Shown here: piece after piece, positions 8,427 to 17,722 of the stretch
Position numbering within the stretch: position 1 is the stretch's first letter
How the letters are laid out: every line of letters starts with the position of its first letter
From: Plantactinospora mayteni
Lineage (GTDB): Bacteria; Actinomycetota; Actinomycetes; Mycobacteriales; Micromonosporaceae
NCBI RefSeq assembly: GCF_016862935.1
Contig: NZ_BONX01000007.1
Location: 248,001 to 312,000 of the forward strand
Direction: 5' to 3'
Length of the DNA stretch: 64,000 nt
Translations under genes and position numbers: made by a program
Notes under the pieces: model-generated
Database searches by the model: none
Seen by the model: only the letters and a program-made list of their open reading frames with translations
Told to the model about the DNA's origin: nothing

Positions 8427-10094
8427 CTACTTGGTCACGGTGATGACCGGAGAGGTGATCTGCTGGTTTTCGCTGTCCAGGTAGACCACGTGGGTGGTGT
8501 CCTTCTTGGCCGACGGCGGCAGCGCGAAGCTGTAGACGAGCCGGCCCAGTTCGTCGGCCTTCCGGTAGCCGATGAAGACGCCCTTCTTGCCCGCGCCGTC
8601 CTTCGTGTTGCGCAGGTAGACGGTGACCTCCTCGCCCGGGTCGTAGCCGTAGGCGTTGACCCGGACCTTGCCCTTGGCCTCGACGATGGTCTTGTTGACC
8701 TTGACCTGCTCGCCGACGGTGTTCTCCGGGGTACGCAGCTCGTTGACGGTGCGCTCACCGGCCGCGTTCTTCCGGATCACGACACCGTCGTGGTGCTGGC
8801 CGTTGGCGTACCGGGCCTCGTACCGGATGCTGTCGCCGGTGACGTCGATGAGCTGGTAGAGCTGCTTGTCCTCGGCCTGGCTCATGATGTCGGCGTCGTT
8901 GTCGGTCCAGACCGAGCCGTCGACGTCGTACATCTTGCCGCCGGAGACCGACACCGCGTAGACGGTGCTGTCGTGCACGGTCACCGACTGGCGCGACGAG
9001 GTGACGCTGCCCCGGCCGTACGTGTGGTCGTGGCCCTGGAGTACCAGGTCGACCCCGTACTTCTCGAACAGCGGGCCCCACTGCGCCCGGATCACCGGGT
9101 TGTTCCGGCCCTCGGCCGTCGAGTAGACCGGGTGGTGGAAGGTCACCACGGTCCACTTGTTCGGGTTGTTCTTGAGCAGCCCCTCCAGCCACGTGGTCTG
9201 CGCGGCCATCACGTCGGCGATGCCCTGCACGTTGGTGTTCAGGCCGATGAACCGGACACCCTGGTAGTCGACGCTGTACGCGGTCTTGGCCAGCTCCGCC
9301 GGCCAGCCCGCCGGCCCGTTGTCCGGGTACGGGAACTGCGGCGTCCAGAACTGCGACAGCGTGCTGCCGCTGTACTCGTGGTTACCGGGGATCGAGATGT
9401 TGTTGATCTGGCCGTCGATGAACCCGCCGGCCTGGTACCACTGCCCCCACTGCTCCTCGCTGTTCGCGGAGTCGATGAGGTCACCGGCGTTGACGATCAG
9501 CTTGGCCTGCGGCCGGTCCGCGAACGCCTGCCGGAACACCCGGGGCACCGCGGAGTCGATGTAGTTCTGCGCGTCGCCGTAGTAGATGAACGAGAACGGC
9601 TTGGCGTCCGAGGTGGCGGTGGTGAAGTCGGTCCAGGCGCTCCAGTTGGTGCCGTCACCGACCCGGTAGGTGTACCGGGTGCCCGGCTTGAGGCCGGCGA
9701 ACTCCACGGTGTGGTAGGTCGAGGCGTACCCGAGGGAGGTGTTGACCGACTTGGTCGACATCGCCTTGACGACCGAGACGGTGCCTGCGGCCGGCACCAC
9801 CTGGCCGAGCGCGGCCGGCGCCTCCAGGATCTCGGCCTGGGCCCACTCGGGGGTGGCCTCGGCCCGCCAGGTCACCCGCTGCGAGGTGGCCGGGGCGGTG
9901 GTCGGGGTGAGGATTATGCGGTCGGGCATCGGGGACGGCCGGTGGATCTCGGCCGCCGGGTACTTGCCCGGCGCGGCGTCACCGAACGCCACCGGGCTGA
10001 CTGCGAAACCGCCGACGAGCATGGCGGCGGCACCGATTGCGGCAAGTCTGGCCCGCCGGGAGCCCGGAATCCAGGGTCTCTTGACGTCACTCAC
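8427..10094 (-). CDS. Secreted purple acid phosphatase-like metallophosphoesterase
   Basis: A 555-residue exported enzyme. A Tat-like signal (SRRARLAAIG near residue 12, then a hydrophobic stretch ending SPVAFGDAA) leads into a fibronectin-III/purple-acid-phosphatase N-terminal domain (about 55-165). The metallophosphoesterase core follows with all five motif blocks: YYGDAQNY, NAGDLID, GNHE (residues 237-240), FHHPVYS and QGHDHTYGR. It should hydrolyse phosphate esters outside the cell. The C-terminal part resembles an added beta-sandwich. The GTG at 10094 is chosen for its AAAGGTG site about eleven bases upstream; an upstream ATG at 10160 is less likely. Control by phosphate limitation is possible (see the upstream region). 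Confidence 0.88.
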   Translation of the reverse strand: MSDVKRPWIPGSRRARLAAIGAAAMLVGGFAVSPVAFGDAAPGKYPAAEIHRPSPMPDRIILTPTTAPATSQRVTWRAEATPEWAQAEILEAPAALGQVVPAAGTVSVVKAMSTKSVNTSLGYASTYHTVEFAGLKPGTRYTYRVGDGTNWSAWTDFTTATSDAKPFSFIYYGDAQNYIDSAVPRVFRQAFADRPQAKLIVNAGDLIDSANSEEQWGQWYQAGGFIDGQINNISIPGNHEYSGSTLSQFWTPQFPYPDNGPAGWPAELAKTAYSVDYQGVRFIGLNTNVQGIADVMAAQTTWLEGLLKNNPNKWTVVTFHHPVYSTAEGRNNPVIRAQWGPLFEKYGVDLVLQGHDHTYGRGSVTSSRQSVTVHDSTVYAVSVSGGKMYDVDGSVWTDNDADIMSQAEDKQLYQLIDVTGDSIRYEARYANGQHHDGVVIRKNAAGERTVNELRTPENTVGEQVKVNKTIVEAKGKVRVNAYGYDPGEEVTVYLRNTKDGAGKKGVFIGYRKADELGRLVYSFALPPSAKKDTTHVVYLDSENQQITSPVITVTK

Positions 10095-10471
10095 TACAGG
10101 GATCACCTTTCGGGTGAAAGTGGGTACGGCCGCCGACCCGCAGCCGGTGGCCAAGCGCATTCACCCAGAGGTGGACGACCGGGGGTCGGCCGTCGACTGG
10201 CCACCGGGTGAACGGGCCTGGCCAGCGGGTTAATTCATGATCAACACGTCGTGTCCGGTACGGGGCTTCATCCCGCGGAGACTGCTCGGCCATCGGCCGG
10301 GAACCGGCCGTTCATCCCGGCCCACCTACCATGCCGGCGGCACCAGCCCGCGTCCCTCGCCCGCGTCCCTTGCCCGGGTTCCTCGCCCGGGCGGTGGCCG
10401 GGTGGCCCGCGCCGACCACCCCCGCATCCGACCCGTCCGATCATCCGACCGCCGAACCCGTACGGAGCACG
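10095..10471. promoter_or_regulatory. Divergent intergenic region with a PHO-box-like element
   Basis: This 377-base gap separates the phosphatase (minus) from the septum-formation-like gene (plus). On the minus strand GTTCACCCGGT at 10213-10203 matches the actinobacterial PhoP direct-repeat unit well, but the adjacent 11-mer matches poorly. A related CTTTCACCCG lies at 10120-10111, near the ribosome binding site. The rest is GC-rich with degenerate copies of GCCCGGG/CCTCGCCCG at 10340-10400. No clear -35/-10 pair was found. Confidence 0.35.
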
Positions 10472-10951
10472 ATGAAACTGCCGTCCCGCCGCTGGGCGGT
10501 GGTCGCCACCGTCGGCACCCTGGCGGCACTCGCCGCGATCGAGCCGTCGGTCTCGCCGCCGATCGTCAAGGGGGACGCCTTCGTCACCGCCCAGACCGGT
10601 GGTGTACTGAACATCGAGGGCGGCGAGTGCTTCTCCGACCCGGCGTACTCCCGGGAGGCCGCCGAGCTGGTCGTCCGGTACGAGCCGTGCGAGTCCGGCG
10701 CCGACAACCAGTCGTACGGCTTCCTGCGCGCCGACGACGGGCCGTGGGACCGCGCCCGACTGGCGGACTTCGCCTGGCAGGGCTGCCGGGGCTACTTCGA
10801 CCGACGGTGGCCGGACCGTGCCGGCGGCACCCTCGACTTCTATCCGATCCTGCCCACCGGGCAGACCTGGGCGGACGGCGACCGTACCGTGATGTGCGTG
10901 GTCTACCGGCCGCGCGGCCGACTTACCGACTCGGTGCTGCCGCTGCGCTGA
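10472..10951 (+). CDS. Septum-formation-like secreted protein
   Basis: A 159-residue protein with an N-terminal hydrophobic segment (WAVVATVGTLAALAAIEPSV) acting as signal or anchor. Its extracellular domain resembles the Septum_form family: a start with EGGECFSDPAYS, spaced cysteines, and the closing motif LPTGQTWADGDRTVMCVVY. Family members are small actinobacterial surface proteins of poorly known function, some linked to septation. The ATG at 10472 has a GGAG site at 10464 and starts directly before the hydrophobic segment; the upstream proline-rich reading is unlikely. It appears to be single-gene, and a tandem repeat array follows it. Confidence 0.65.
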   Translation: MKLPSRRWAVVATVGTLAALAAIEPSVSPPIVKGDAFVTAQTGGVLNIEGGECFSDPAYSREAAELVVRYEPCESGADNQSYGFLRADDGPWDRARLADFAWQGCRGYFDRRWPDRAGGTLDFYPILPTGQTWADGDRTVMCVVYRPRGRLTDSVLPLR

Positions 10952-10954
10952 CCA

Positions 10955-11113
10955 CGGCACCGCCGCGCTGTCCGGGCACCGCCGCGCTGTCCGGGCACCG
11001 CCGCGCCGGCCGGGCACCATCGCGCCGGCCGGACATCATCGCGCTCGCTGACTGGGCGTCATTGCGCCGGCCGGGCACCATTGCCGCCGGCCGGGCACCG
11101 CCGCGCCGATCCG
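10955..11113. repeat. Degenerate 19-20 bp tandem repeat array
   Basis: About eight copies of a unit like GGGCACCGCCGCGCTGTCC fill the gap between two convergent genes. The first copies are nearly identical and later ones diverge (CACCATCGCGCCGGCC and similar). The units follow each other directly with no unique spacers, so this is a minisatellite and not a CRISPR array. Confidence 0.85.
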
Positions 11114-11141
11114 GCGGGGCGTCTGCGGCCGGTCGGGTGGA

Positions 11142-11930
11142 TCAGGCGCGGAGGCCGCCGTCGACCGGCAGGCAGACGCCGGTGACGAAGGAGGCGCGGT
11201 CGCTGAGCAGCCAGGCCGCAGCCTCGGCGATCTCGTCCGGCTCGGCGGACCGGCGCAGCGGGGTGAGCGCGTTGAGCCGGTCGACGGCGGCCGGCTCGTC
11301 GTCGGCCCACTGCCGGATCACCCCGGTCATCGTGGTACCCGGGGCGATGGCGTTCACCCGGATGCCCTCCGGGCCGTACTCGGCGGCGGCGGTCTCGGTG
11401 AGGCTGTTCACCGCCCGCTTCGTCGCCGCGTACGGGCCCAGCCCCGGTGCGCCGCGCAGGCTGCCGACGCTGCTGACGTTGACGATCGCCCCCGAACCGG
11501 CGGTGGCCCGGATCGCCCGGATCTCCGCGGTCATCGAGAGGAACAGCCCTCGGTAGTTGACCGAGGTGACCAGGTCGAAGTTCTGTTCCGTCGCGTTCAC
11601 CATCGGGGTGTGCGGGATCGAGACGCCGCCGTTGTTGAGGGCCACGTCCAGCCGGGCGTGCAACCGGATCACGCCGTCCACCGCCGCCTGGACGCTGGCC
11701 CCGTCGGTCAGGTCGGCGAGCACGTAGTCGGCGGTCCCGCCGGCGTCGCGGATCTCCCCGACCACGTCGGCGAGTTCGGACTCGGTCCGGGCGGCCAGCA
11801 CCACGGCGGCGCCCTCGCGGGCGAACAGCCGGGCGGCGGTGGCACCGATGCCGCGACCCGCGCCCATCAGCAGCGCGACCTTGTCGCGGAGCAGCCCGGA
11901 TCCGCTGCCCTGGGCGTTCGTTCCGGTCAT
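11142..11930 (-). CDS. SDR family oxidoreductase
   Basis: A 262-residue classical short-chain dehydrogenase/reductase. The Rossmann motif GAGRGIG lies at residues 23-29, and the active-site YAATK has Tyr167 and Lys171. The structural NNAG motif reads NNGG here, a tolerated variant. C-terminal features (PGTTMTG, then FVTGVCLPVDGG) are typical. It should use NAD(P)H to interconvert an alcohol and a ketone. The substrate is unknown. The gene is downstream of, and on the same strand as, the debranching enzyme, with a 73-base gap. Confidence 0.9.
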   Translation of the reverse strand: MTGTNAQGSGSGLLRDKVALLMGAGRGIGATAARLFAREGAAVVLAARTESELADVVGEIRDAGGTADYVLADLTDGASVQAAVDGVIRLHARLDVALNNGGVSIPHTPMVNATEQNFDLVTSVNYRGLFLSMTAEIRAIRATAGSGAIVNVSSVGSLRGAPGLGPYAATKRAVNSLTETAAAEYGPEGIRVNAIAPGTTMTGVIRQWADDEPAAVDRLNALTPLRRSAEPDEIAEAAAWLLSDRASFVTGVCLPVDGGLRA

Positions 11931-12003
11931 GGGGTCACTCTCTCATCACCGAACGGTGATCCGCAGGTACGCTCTGTATCTCGCCTCGCCGGGCCGGCCA
12001 CCG

Positions 12004-14160
12004 TCACGGAGAGAGCCGTACGTGGCCCTGATCGCCGGTCGCCTCCAGATCCCAGCGCTTGCCGAACGCCTGCATCCGGTGCAGCCTGATCCGGCCGAAC
12101 TCCTCCGGCAGGTGCGGGTCGAGCAGCAACTGACCGTCCCGGGCCTCCAGCCCGAGCAGGGTACGGACGAACAGCAGCGGCGCCGCGCTCGCCCAGGCCT
12201 GCGGGGTGCAGGCGGTCGGGTACGGCACCGGCTTGCGCCCGTACGAGCGGTCGTACCCGGCGAACGCCTCCGGCAGCCGGTGCGCGGAGAAGTCGGCCGC
12301 CTGCAACATCGCCACCATGACCCGGGTCGCCTCGTCGCGGAACCCGTACCGGGCCAGGCCGTACGCGATCAGCGAGTTGTCGTGCGGCCAGACCGTACCG
12401 CTGTGGTAACCGATCGGGTTGTAGCACTGGTCGTCGGTGGAGGTGGTCCGGATGCCCCAGCCGGAGAACATCTGCGAGGAGAGGAGCTGGCCGGCGATCA
12501 CCTTGGCCCGCTCCGGCGGCACGATGCCGCTCCAGAGCAGTTGCCCCATGTTGGAGGTCATCGAGTTGATCGGCCGTTTGTCCCCGTCGAGGCCGATCGC
12601 GTAGTAGCCGCCCCGCTCGTCGATCCAGAAGTCCCGGTTGAACTGCTCCCGGAGCTGGTGCGCGTCGGCGCGCAGCCGCTCGGCCAACTCCGGATCCCGC
12701 AGCGGGCCGTCGGCGAGTTCGGCGATCCGGAGTTTCGCGTCGTAGGTGTAGCCCTGGATCTCACAGGTCGCGATCGGCAGCACCGGGATGGTGCCGTCAG
12801 AATAGGCGATGCCGTCGGCGGAGTCCCGCCAGGAGTGGTTGCCCAGCCCCTGCGGCGAGCGGGTGGCGTACTCGACGTACCCGTCCCGGTCGAGGTCACC
12901 GTAGCGGTCGATCCAGCGCAGCGCGGCGTGCACGTTGTCCCGGAATCGCCGCACGAAGTCGTCGTCCAGCGTCCAGCGCCAGTACTCGGAGAGCAGGATC
13001 AGCCAGAGCTGGGTGGCGTCGGAGGTCCCGTAGTACGGGTTGTGCGGCTTCTCGCCGGTCCGGGTCAGCTCACCGCTGCGTACCTCGTGCAGGATCTTCC
13101 CCGGCTCCTCGTCCCGGAAGTCGTCCAGCTTGCTGCCCTGGTAGTTGGCGAGGGACCGGATCGCGCCCCGGGCCAGCCGTGGCCCGAACGACAGCGACTG
13201 GTACGCCGTGACCAGCGAGTCACGGCCGAAGACGGTGAGGAACCAGGGCAGGCCGGCAGCCGGCAGCACGATGGTCTCGTCCCCGATGGTCTGCTCGATC
13301 CGCAGCGCCACCAGGTCCATCTTGGACTTTTGCAGCACCCGGTTCAGCAGGTCGGAGTCGAGGTCCTGGTCGGGACAGTCCTCCTGCCAGCCGTGGGTGG
13401 GGTCCTCGCCGACCAGGTCGAAGCCCTGACCGAACCGGCGGTGCAGCGAGGGTAGCTCGCTCGGCTGGCGGGGCAGCGCCACCACCAACTCGGCCTCCCA
13501 CTTGACCCCCGGTTGCAGGTGCAGGTCCCAGATCAGGTCGTTCTCCTCCACCCGGTCCACCGGCGGCGAAACCTGGATGTCGGTGACCGCGGTGAAGTCC
13601 GCGTTGCGGTAGGTGAAGCAGAGCCGCGAGCCGTCGGTCGAGTGGTCCCGGATGATGCTGGCGGAACGGTCCCGGACCCGCTGCTTGATCTCGAACAGGT
13701 CGGCGAAGTCGGTGCCGACCCGCAGCCGGAGCTGCACCGACTGCACCTCGTTGGCGAAGCACTCCAGCTCGATCCGCTCCTGCATCGTGTCGCTGATGAA
13801 CCGCTGGCGGCGTACCCCGACGCTGTTGGTCGGCACGTGCGGCAGGTCCGAGTTGGTCAGGAAGAACGCCGCCGAGTCGTCGTCGACCAGTCCCGAACTG
13901 AGGATCAGCAGTGGCGCCCCGCCCAGGGTCAGCTCCCACTGGCTGAGCAGCCGGGTGTCGTCGTGCACCAGACCGCCTATGGTGCCGACCGGTACGTCCC
14001 CGGCGGCGTTGCTCACCATGAACGACCGACCCTCCACCACCGCGACCGCGTCCGGGCCCAACTCCGGCGGCTGGGTACGCACCACCGAACTCGGGGCGTT
14101 GGCGCCCGCCACTCCCGGTGTCGGGTCGGCCGGGGTGGGACGCCGGACAACATTCGTCAC
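12004..14160 (-). CDS. Glycogen-debranching-type amylo-alpha-1,6-glucosidase
   Basis: A 718-residue cytosolic protein. The N-terminal beta-sandwich (about residues 30-240, GDE_N_bis type, with the opening pattern VSNAAGDVPVGTIGG) is followed by an (alpha/alpha)6 barrel. Barrel motifs include FLTVFGRDSLVTAYQ, GNHSWRDSADG and YHSGTVWPHDNSL. This class is annotated as amylo-alpha-1,6-glucosidase and acts on alpha-glucan branches or related oligosaccharides; precise specificity is not established by sequence. The GTG at 14160 is preferred over the upstream ATG because GAAGGGGG lies about five bases before it. Confidence 0.87.
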   Translation of the reverse strand: MTNVVRRPTPADPTPGVAGANAPSSVVRTQPPELGPDAVAVVEGRSFMVSNAAGDVPVGTIGGLVHDDTRLLSQWELTLGGAPLLILSSGLVDDDSAAFFLTNSDLPHVPTNSVGVRRQRFISDTMQERIELECFANEVQSVQLRLRVGTDFADLFEIKQRVRDRSASIIRDHSTDGSRLCFTYRNADFTAVTDIQVSPPVDRVEENDLIWDLHLQPGVKWEAELVVALPRQPSELPSLHRRFGQGFDLVGEDPTHGWQEDCPDQDLDSDLLNRVLQKSKMDLVALRIEQTIGDETIVLPAAGLPWFLTVFGRDSLVTAYQSLSFGPRLARGAIRSLANYQGSKLDDFRDEEPGKILHEVRSGELTRTGEKPHNPYYGTSDATQLWLILLSEYWRWTLDDDFVRRFRDNVHAALRWIDRYGDLDRDGYVEYATRSPQGLGNHSWRDSADGIAYSDGTIPVLPIATCEIQGYTYDAKLRIAELADGPLRDPELAERLRADAHQLREQFNRDFWIDERGGYYAIGLDGDKRPINSMTSNMGQLLWSGIVPPERAKVIAGQLLSSQMFSGWGIRTTSTDDQCYNPIGYHSGTVWPHDNSLIAYGLARYGFRDEATRVMVAMLQAADFSAHRLPEAFAGYDRSYGRKPVPYPTACTPQAWASAAPLLFVRTLLGLEARDGQLLLDPHLPEEFGRIRLHRMQAFGKRWDLEATGDQGHVRLSP

Positions 14161-14419
14161 GGCAGCCCCCTTCGCCCGGACGAGAAGTGTGGCCATCCTG
14201 GTCAACGCCAGCCTAGGCAGCGCCGGGGCGGCACCGGTGCCGAACGCGGGAACGAGCTACCGCCACCTGTCCGGTCCCGTACCGGACGGGGTGATTCGGC
14301 GCGGACGTACCACCGGACGAGGCGGATTCGACGGCGGCCCCACCACCCGGCCGGAGCCGCCAGGTATGCGGGGCGGTTCCGGTGGGCAGGTAGGGGGAGC
14401 GGAGACGAGGAGGCGGAGA

Positions 14420-14863
14420 ATGCGCGACGTCGAAATGGCCCCGGACGGCCGTCGGGTGGTGGTGATCGCGGTCGAGGCCGGTGAGGAGGCGGTGGCCGCC
14501 GTCAACGAGGTGGCCCGGCGCCGGGGGATCCGCGCGGCGCAGGTCACCGCGGTGGGCGGGTTCGCCGACGCCGAGGTCGGCTACTTCGACCGGCCGGCCC
14601 GGGACTACCTGCGGATACCGGTGCCCGAGCAGGTGGAGGTGCTCTCCCTGGTCGGCGACATCGCCGAGCTGCACGGCGAGCCGGCACTGCACGTGCACGC
14701 GGTGCTCGGTTGTCGGGACGGCGGCACGGTCGGCGGTCACCTGCTGCGCGGCGACGTGTGGCCCACCCTGGAGGTGGTGGTCACCGAGGTCGCGGCGGGG
14801 CTGGCCAAGCGGGTCGACCCGGACACCGGGGTGGCGATGTTGACCGGCATGGCGCACGGCTGA
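14420..14863 (+). CDS. PPC/DUF296 domain protein
   Basis: A 147-residue single-domain protein of the plants-and-prokaryotes-conserved (PPC, DUF296) family. Family features are AAQVTAVGGFADAEVGYFD near the middle and HVHAVLGCRDGGTVGGHLL, whose histidines may bind a metal. Bacterial members form trimers; some are described as DNA-binding, but a biochemical role is not settled. The ATG at 14420 has GAGGAGGCGG a few bases upstream. It stands alone between the debranching enzyme (divergent) and the siderophore formyltransferase (convergent). The following 192 bases hold nothing recognisable. Confidence 0.8.
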   Translation: MRDVEMAPDGRRVVVIAVEAGEEAVAAVNEVARRRGIRAAQVTAVGGFADAEVGYFDRPARDYLRIPVPEQVEVLSLVGDIAELHGEPALHVHAVLGCRDGGTVGGHLLRGDVWPTLEVVVTEVAAGLAKRVDPDTGVAMLTGMAHG

Positions 14864-15055
14864 CGGTCCGTACCCGCCGCGGCCACCGCCGTGACGGAGG
14901 GATCGCTTGTGGACGATCAGTCGACGCCGCCGCCGGGACGCTGGCCGTGGAGGCCGGCGTCCGGTAGTCGGCCCCGCCGGTGGTGGCCGTCCTCGGGGAG
15001 TGCGGGAGTTGTCCGAGGCGACCGCCACCGGCCGGCTGCTTCGGGAGGTCGGCTG

Positions 15056-16015
15056 TTAGAGCCGGCCGTCGGGGTAGCGGGTCAGGTAGCCGCCCATGGT
15101 CCGGAAGTAGTCGGTGGCGGCGTGCTCCTGGCCGTCGTCGGTGCGTACCCGGGTGATGGCCAGACCGGGTCGGTGCCCCCGGCGCGCGTCGGCGCCGGCC
15201 ACGATCACCACGCCGTCGCCCTCCCGGTAGAAGATCCGGCCGGGCGTGCCGCCGTAGCGGCCCTCGGAGACCCGGGCGGCCAGGATCCGCAGTGGCGCGC
15301 CGTCGTGGTGGGTGAAGGCGTTCGGGTACGGGTCGGACTGCGCCCGGACCAGCCGTTCGATCTCCTCGGCCGGCCAGTTCCAGTCGATCCGGCTCTCCTC
15401 GATCGAGCGCTTGTGGAAGAAGCTCGCCTTCGACCGGTCCTGCGGAGTCCAGTCGGTGCGACCGGAGGCGATCAGCGCCAGCCCGTCCACGGTGATCGGG
15501 CCGAACAGCTCCAGCGTGCGGTGGAACAGGTCGGTGGTGGTGTCGGTCGGGCCGACCGGGATCGCGCGTTGCAGCACGATGTCGCCGGCGTCGAGGGTCT
15601 CGTCCATCAGGTGCGCGGTGACCCCGACCTCGCGCTCGCCGTTGAGCAGCGCCCAGATCAGCGGACTGAACCCGGCGTACGCGGGCAGCAGCGAGTCGTG
15701 CACGTTCAGCGTCCCGTACGGCGGCAGGTCGAAGATCTCCGGCGGGATCCAGGTACGCCAGTTGGTCGCCACGATCACGTCCGGTGCCGCCTGCCGGAGC
15801 CGTTCCAGCAGCTCGGGGTCACCGGGACGTTTGCGCAGCAGCACCGGTACCTCGTGCTTCTCGGCCAGTTCGGCCACCGAGTCGTCCCAGATCTTCTCGT
15901 ACGCGTGCTCGCTGCGCGGATGCGTGACGACCAGGGTCACCTCGTGCTCGGAGTCCAGCAGCGCCTGTAGGGTGCGGTGCCCCCAGGTCTGGTAGCCGAA
16001 CATCACAACCCGCAT
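15056..16015 (-). CDS. Siderophore N-formyltransferase (methionyl-tRNA formyltransferase fold)
   Basis: A 319-residue formyl-THF-dependent formyltransferase. The N-terminal domain holds the catalytic triad of the Fmt fold: Asn104 and His106 in NVHDSLLP and Asp142 in LDAGDIV. The C-terminal Fmt_C-like domain lacks an obvious tRNA role. Like coelichelin CchA, it probably formylates N5-hydroxyornithine to make a hydroxamate. Support for that role is the divergent ornithine N5-monooxygenase and the shared iron box. The ATG at 16015 has AGAGGAGA about seven bases upstream; the upstream extension is a repeat array. A tRNA-formylating housekeeping role is less likely in this setting. Confidence 0.85.
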   Translation of the reverse strand: MRVVMFGYQTWGHRTLQALLDSEHEVTLVVTHPRSEHAYEKIWDDSVAELAEKHEVPVLLRKRPGDPELLERLRQAAPDVIVATNWRTWIPPEIFDLPPYGTLNVHDSLLPAYAGFSPLIWALLNGEREVGVTAHLMDETLDAGDIVLQRAIPVGPTDTTTDLFHRTLELFGPITVDGLALIASGRTDWTPQDRSKASFFHKRSIEESRIDWNWPAEEIERLVRAQSDPYPNAFTHHDGAPLRILAARVSEGRYGGTPGRIFYREGDGVVIVAGADARRGHRPGLAITRVRTDDGQEHAATDYFRTMGGYLTRYPDGRL

Positions 16016-16038
16016 CGACGGTCTCCTCTTCGGTCGGT

Positions 16039-16151
16039 TCGTCTCGCCCTGGTCGCGCGTCCTGTCTCGGCAGGGTCGCGCGTCTTGTCTCGCCACGTCG
16101 CGCCTCTCGTCTCGGCAGGGCCGCGCGTTCGTTTCGGCAAGGTCGCACTGG
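16039..16151. repeat. Five degenerate 22-24 bp repeats in the formyltransferase leader
   Basis: Copies of a unit like GTCTCGGCAGGGTCGCGCGT repeat directly between the formyltransferase start codon and the iron box, so they fall in its 5' untranslated leader. The spacing is slightly irregular. No function is evident. Confidence 0.7.
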
Positions 16152-16182
16152 TCAGGTGGTCCATATTGTTCTTGACCTTGGT

Positions 16183-16201
16183 GTAGGTTAGCCTAACCTA
16201 A
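16183..16201. promoter_or_regulatory. Iron box (DtxR/IdeR/DmdR-type operator)
   Basis: GTAGGTTAGCCTAACCTAA matches 17 of 19 positions of the actinobacterial iron box TTAGGTTAGGCTAACCTAA, and its core arms TAGGTTAG and CTAACCTA are perfectly complementary. It sits between the divergent formyltransferase and monooxygenase, so an iron-loaded DtxR-family repressor should shut off both when iron is plentiful. Confidence 0.9.
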
Positions 16202-16304
16202 ATGCCACGGATGGTCGACCGTCCGCGCGCCAGCCGCACCGGGTCCGTACGGATCCAGTCCTCCACCAAGCCGCCCGACCGGCCGGCAGACTGATGGGAC
16301 AGGT

Positions 16305-17660
16305 ATGTCACGAAGCACTCGCAGCGACGACCCCCAGGTCCACGATCTCCTCGGCATCGGCTTCGGTCCGTCGAACCTCGCCCTGGCCATCGCCATCCGC
16401 GAGGCCACCGCCGGCTCCGGCCGGATCGACAGCGCCGTCTTCCTGGAGCGCCAGCCCAGCTTCGGCTGGCACCGGGGGATGCTGCTCGACGACGCCACCA
16501 TGCAGGTGTCGTTCCTGAAGGACCTGGTGACGCTGCGCAACCCGGCCAGCGGGTTCAGCTTCCTCTGCTACCTCCAGAGCCGGGGTCGGCTGATCGACTT
16601 CATCAACCACAAGAACCTCTTCCCGTCCCGCGTCGAGTTCCACGACTACCTGGAGTGGGCGGCAGCGCAGGTCGACGACCTGGTCCGGTACGGGCACGAC
16701 GTGGTCGACGTACGCCCGGTCTGGCGGGACGGCGAACTCGACCACTTCGAGGTGTTGGCCCAGGTCGGACCCTGCTCCGCCGCCCCGGTCAGCTACCGGG
16801 CCCGCAACCTGGTGCTGGGGGTGGGGCTGCGGCCGTACCTGCCGGACGGGATCACCCTGGACACCCGGGTCTGGCACAGCCGCGACCTGCTGCCCAACCT
16901 GCGCGGCCTGGTGCCGTCGGAGCCGTCCCGGTTCGTCGTGGTCGGTGCCGGGCAGAGCGCGGCCGAGGCCGTCGACCACCTGCACCGCGAGTTCCCCGCC
17001 GCCGAGGTCTGCGCGGTCTTCTCCCGGTACGGCTACAGCCCGGCCGACGACAGTTCGTTCGCGAACCGGATCTTCGACCCGGCGGCCGTGCAGGAATACT
17101 TCACCGCCCCGCCGGAGGTGAAGGAGATGATGCTCTCCTACCACGGCAACACCAACTACTCCGTTGTCGACCAGGAACTCATCGACGAGCTGTACCGGCG
17201 CGTCTACCAGGAGAAGGTGCGCGGGATCGAACGGCTCCGGATCCTCAACCTGTCCCGGCTGGTCGAGACGGTCCGTACCCCGGAGGGGGTGCGGATGGTG
17301 GTGGAGTCGCTGGTCAGCAACGAGAAGACGGTGCTCGACGCCGACGTGGTGGTCTTCGCCACCGGATACCGGCCGGTCGACCCGTTCGACCTGCTCGGTG
17401 AGGCGGCCGAGGTGTGCCTGCGGGACGACGCCGGGCGGGCCCTGGTCGACCGCGACTACCGGCTGCGCACCCGCCCGGAGGTCCGGGCCGGCATCTACCT
17501 CCAGGGCGGTACCGAGCACAGCCACGGCATCTCCTCCTCGCTGCTCTCCAACACCGCCGTCCGGGCCGCCGAGATCCTCGGCGCGATCTGCGCCCGCTCC
17601 GCCGACCCGGCCCTCGACCGCGAACCCGAGTACGCCGGCGCCCCCGGCTCGCCAGCCTGA
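16305..17660 (+). CDS. L-ornithine N5-monooxygenase (siderophore biosynthesis)
   Basis: A 451-residue flavin- and NADPH-dependent N-hydroxylase of the IucD/SidA/PvdA/CchB family. The FAD-binding motif GIGFGPSN is at residues 17-24. FLKDLVTLRNP marks the substrate region, VVVGAGQSAAE binds NADPH, and DADVVVFATGYRP is the family ATGY motif. The length is normal. It should hydroxylate the side-chain amine of ornithine, the first step to the hydroxamate groups used by the NRPS at 37 kb. It lies directly downstream of the iron box and diverges from the formyltransferase. The start ATG follows GGGACAGGT. Confidence 0.95.
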   Translation: MSRSTRSDDPQVHDLLGIGFGPSNLALAIAIREATAGSGRIDSAVFLERQPSFGWHRGMLLDDATMQVSFLKDLVTLRNPASGFSFLCYLQSRGRLIDFINHKNLFPSRVEFHDYLEWAAAQVDDLVRYGHDVVDVRPVWRDGELDHFEVLAQVGPCSAAPVSYRARNLVLGVGLRPYLPDGITLDTRVWHSRDLLPNLRGLVPSEPSRFVVVGAGQSAAEAVDHLHREFPAAEVCAVFSRYGYSPADDSSFANRIFDPAAVQEYFTAPPEVKEMMLSYHGNTNYSVVDQELIDELYRRVYQEKVRGIERLRILNLSRLVETVRTPEGVRMVVESLVSNEKTVLDADVVVFATGYRPVDPFDLLGEAAEVCLRDDAGRALVDRDYRLRTRPEVRAGIYLQGGTEHSHGISSSLLSNTAVRAAEILGAICARSADPALDREPEYAGAPGSPA

Positions 17661-17722
17661 CCCTGCCGACCCGCCGGCCGTCCTCGCTGTCTCCAGCCGG
17701 CGGGCGTCGGCGGGTGTTCGTT

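Noticed and set aside
10955-11113. Transcription terminator between convergent genes
   Set aside because: The region is a GC-rich tandem repeat without a single dominant hairpin or U-tract.
15056-16015. Housekeeping methionyl-tRNA formyltransferase
   Set aside because: The catalytic triad fits either role, but the gene shares an iron box with the ornithine hydroxylase and has no def or other translation gene beside it, so a siderophore role is preferred.
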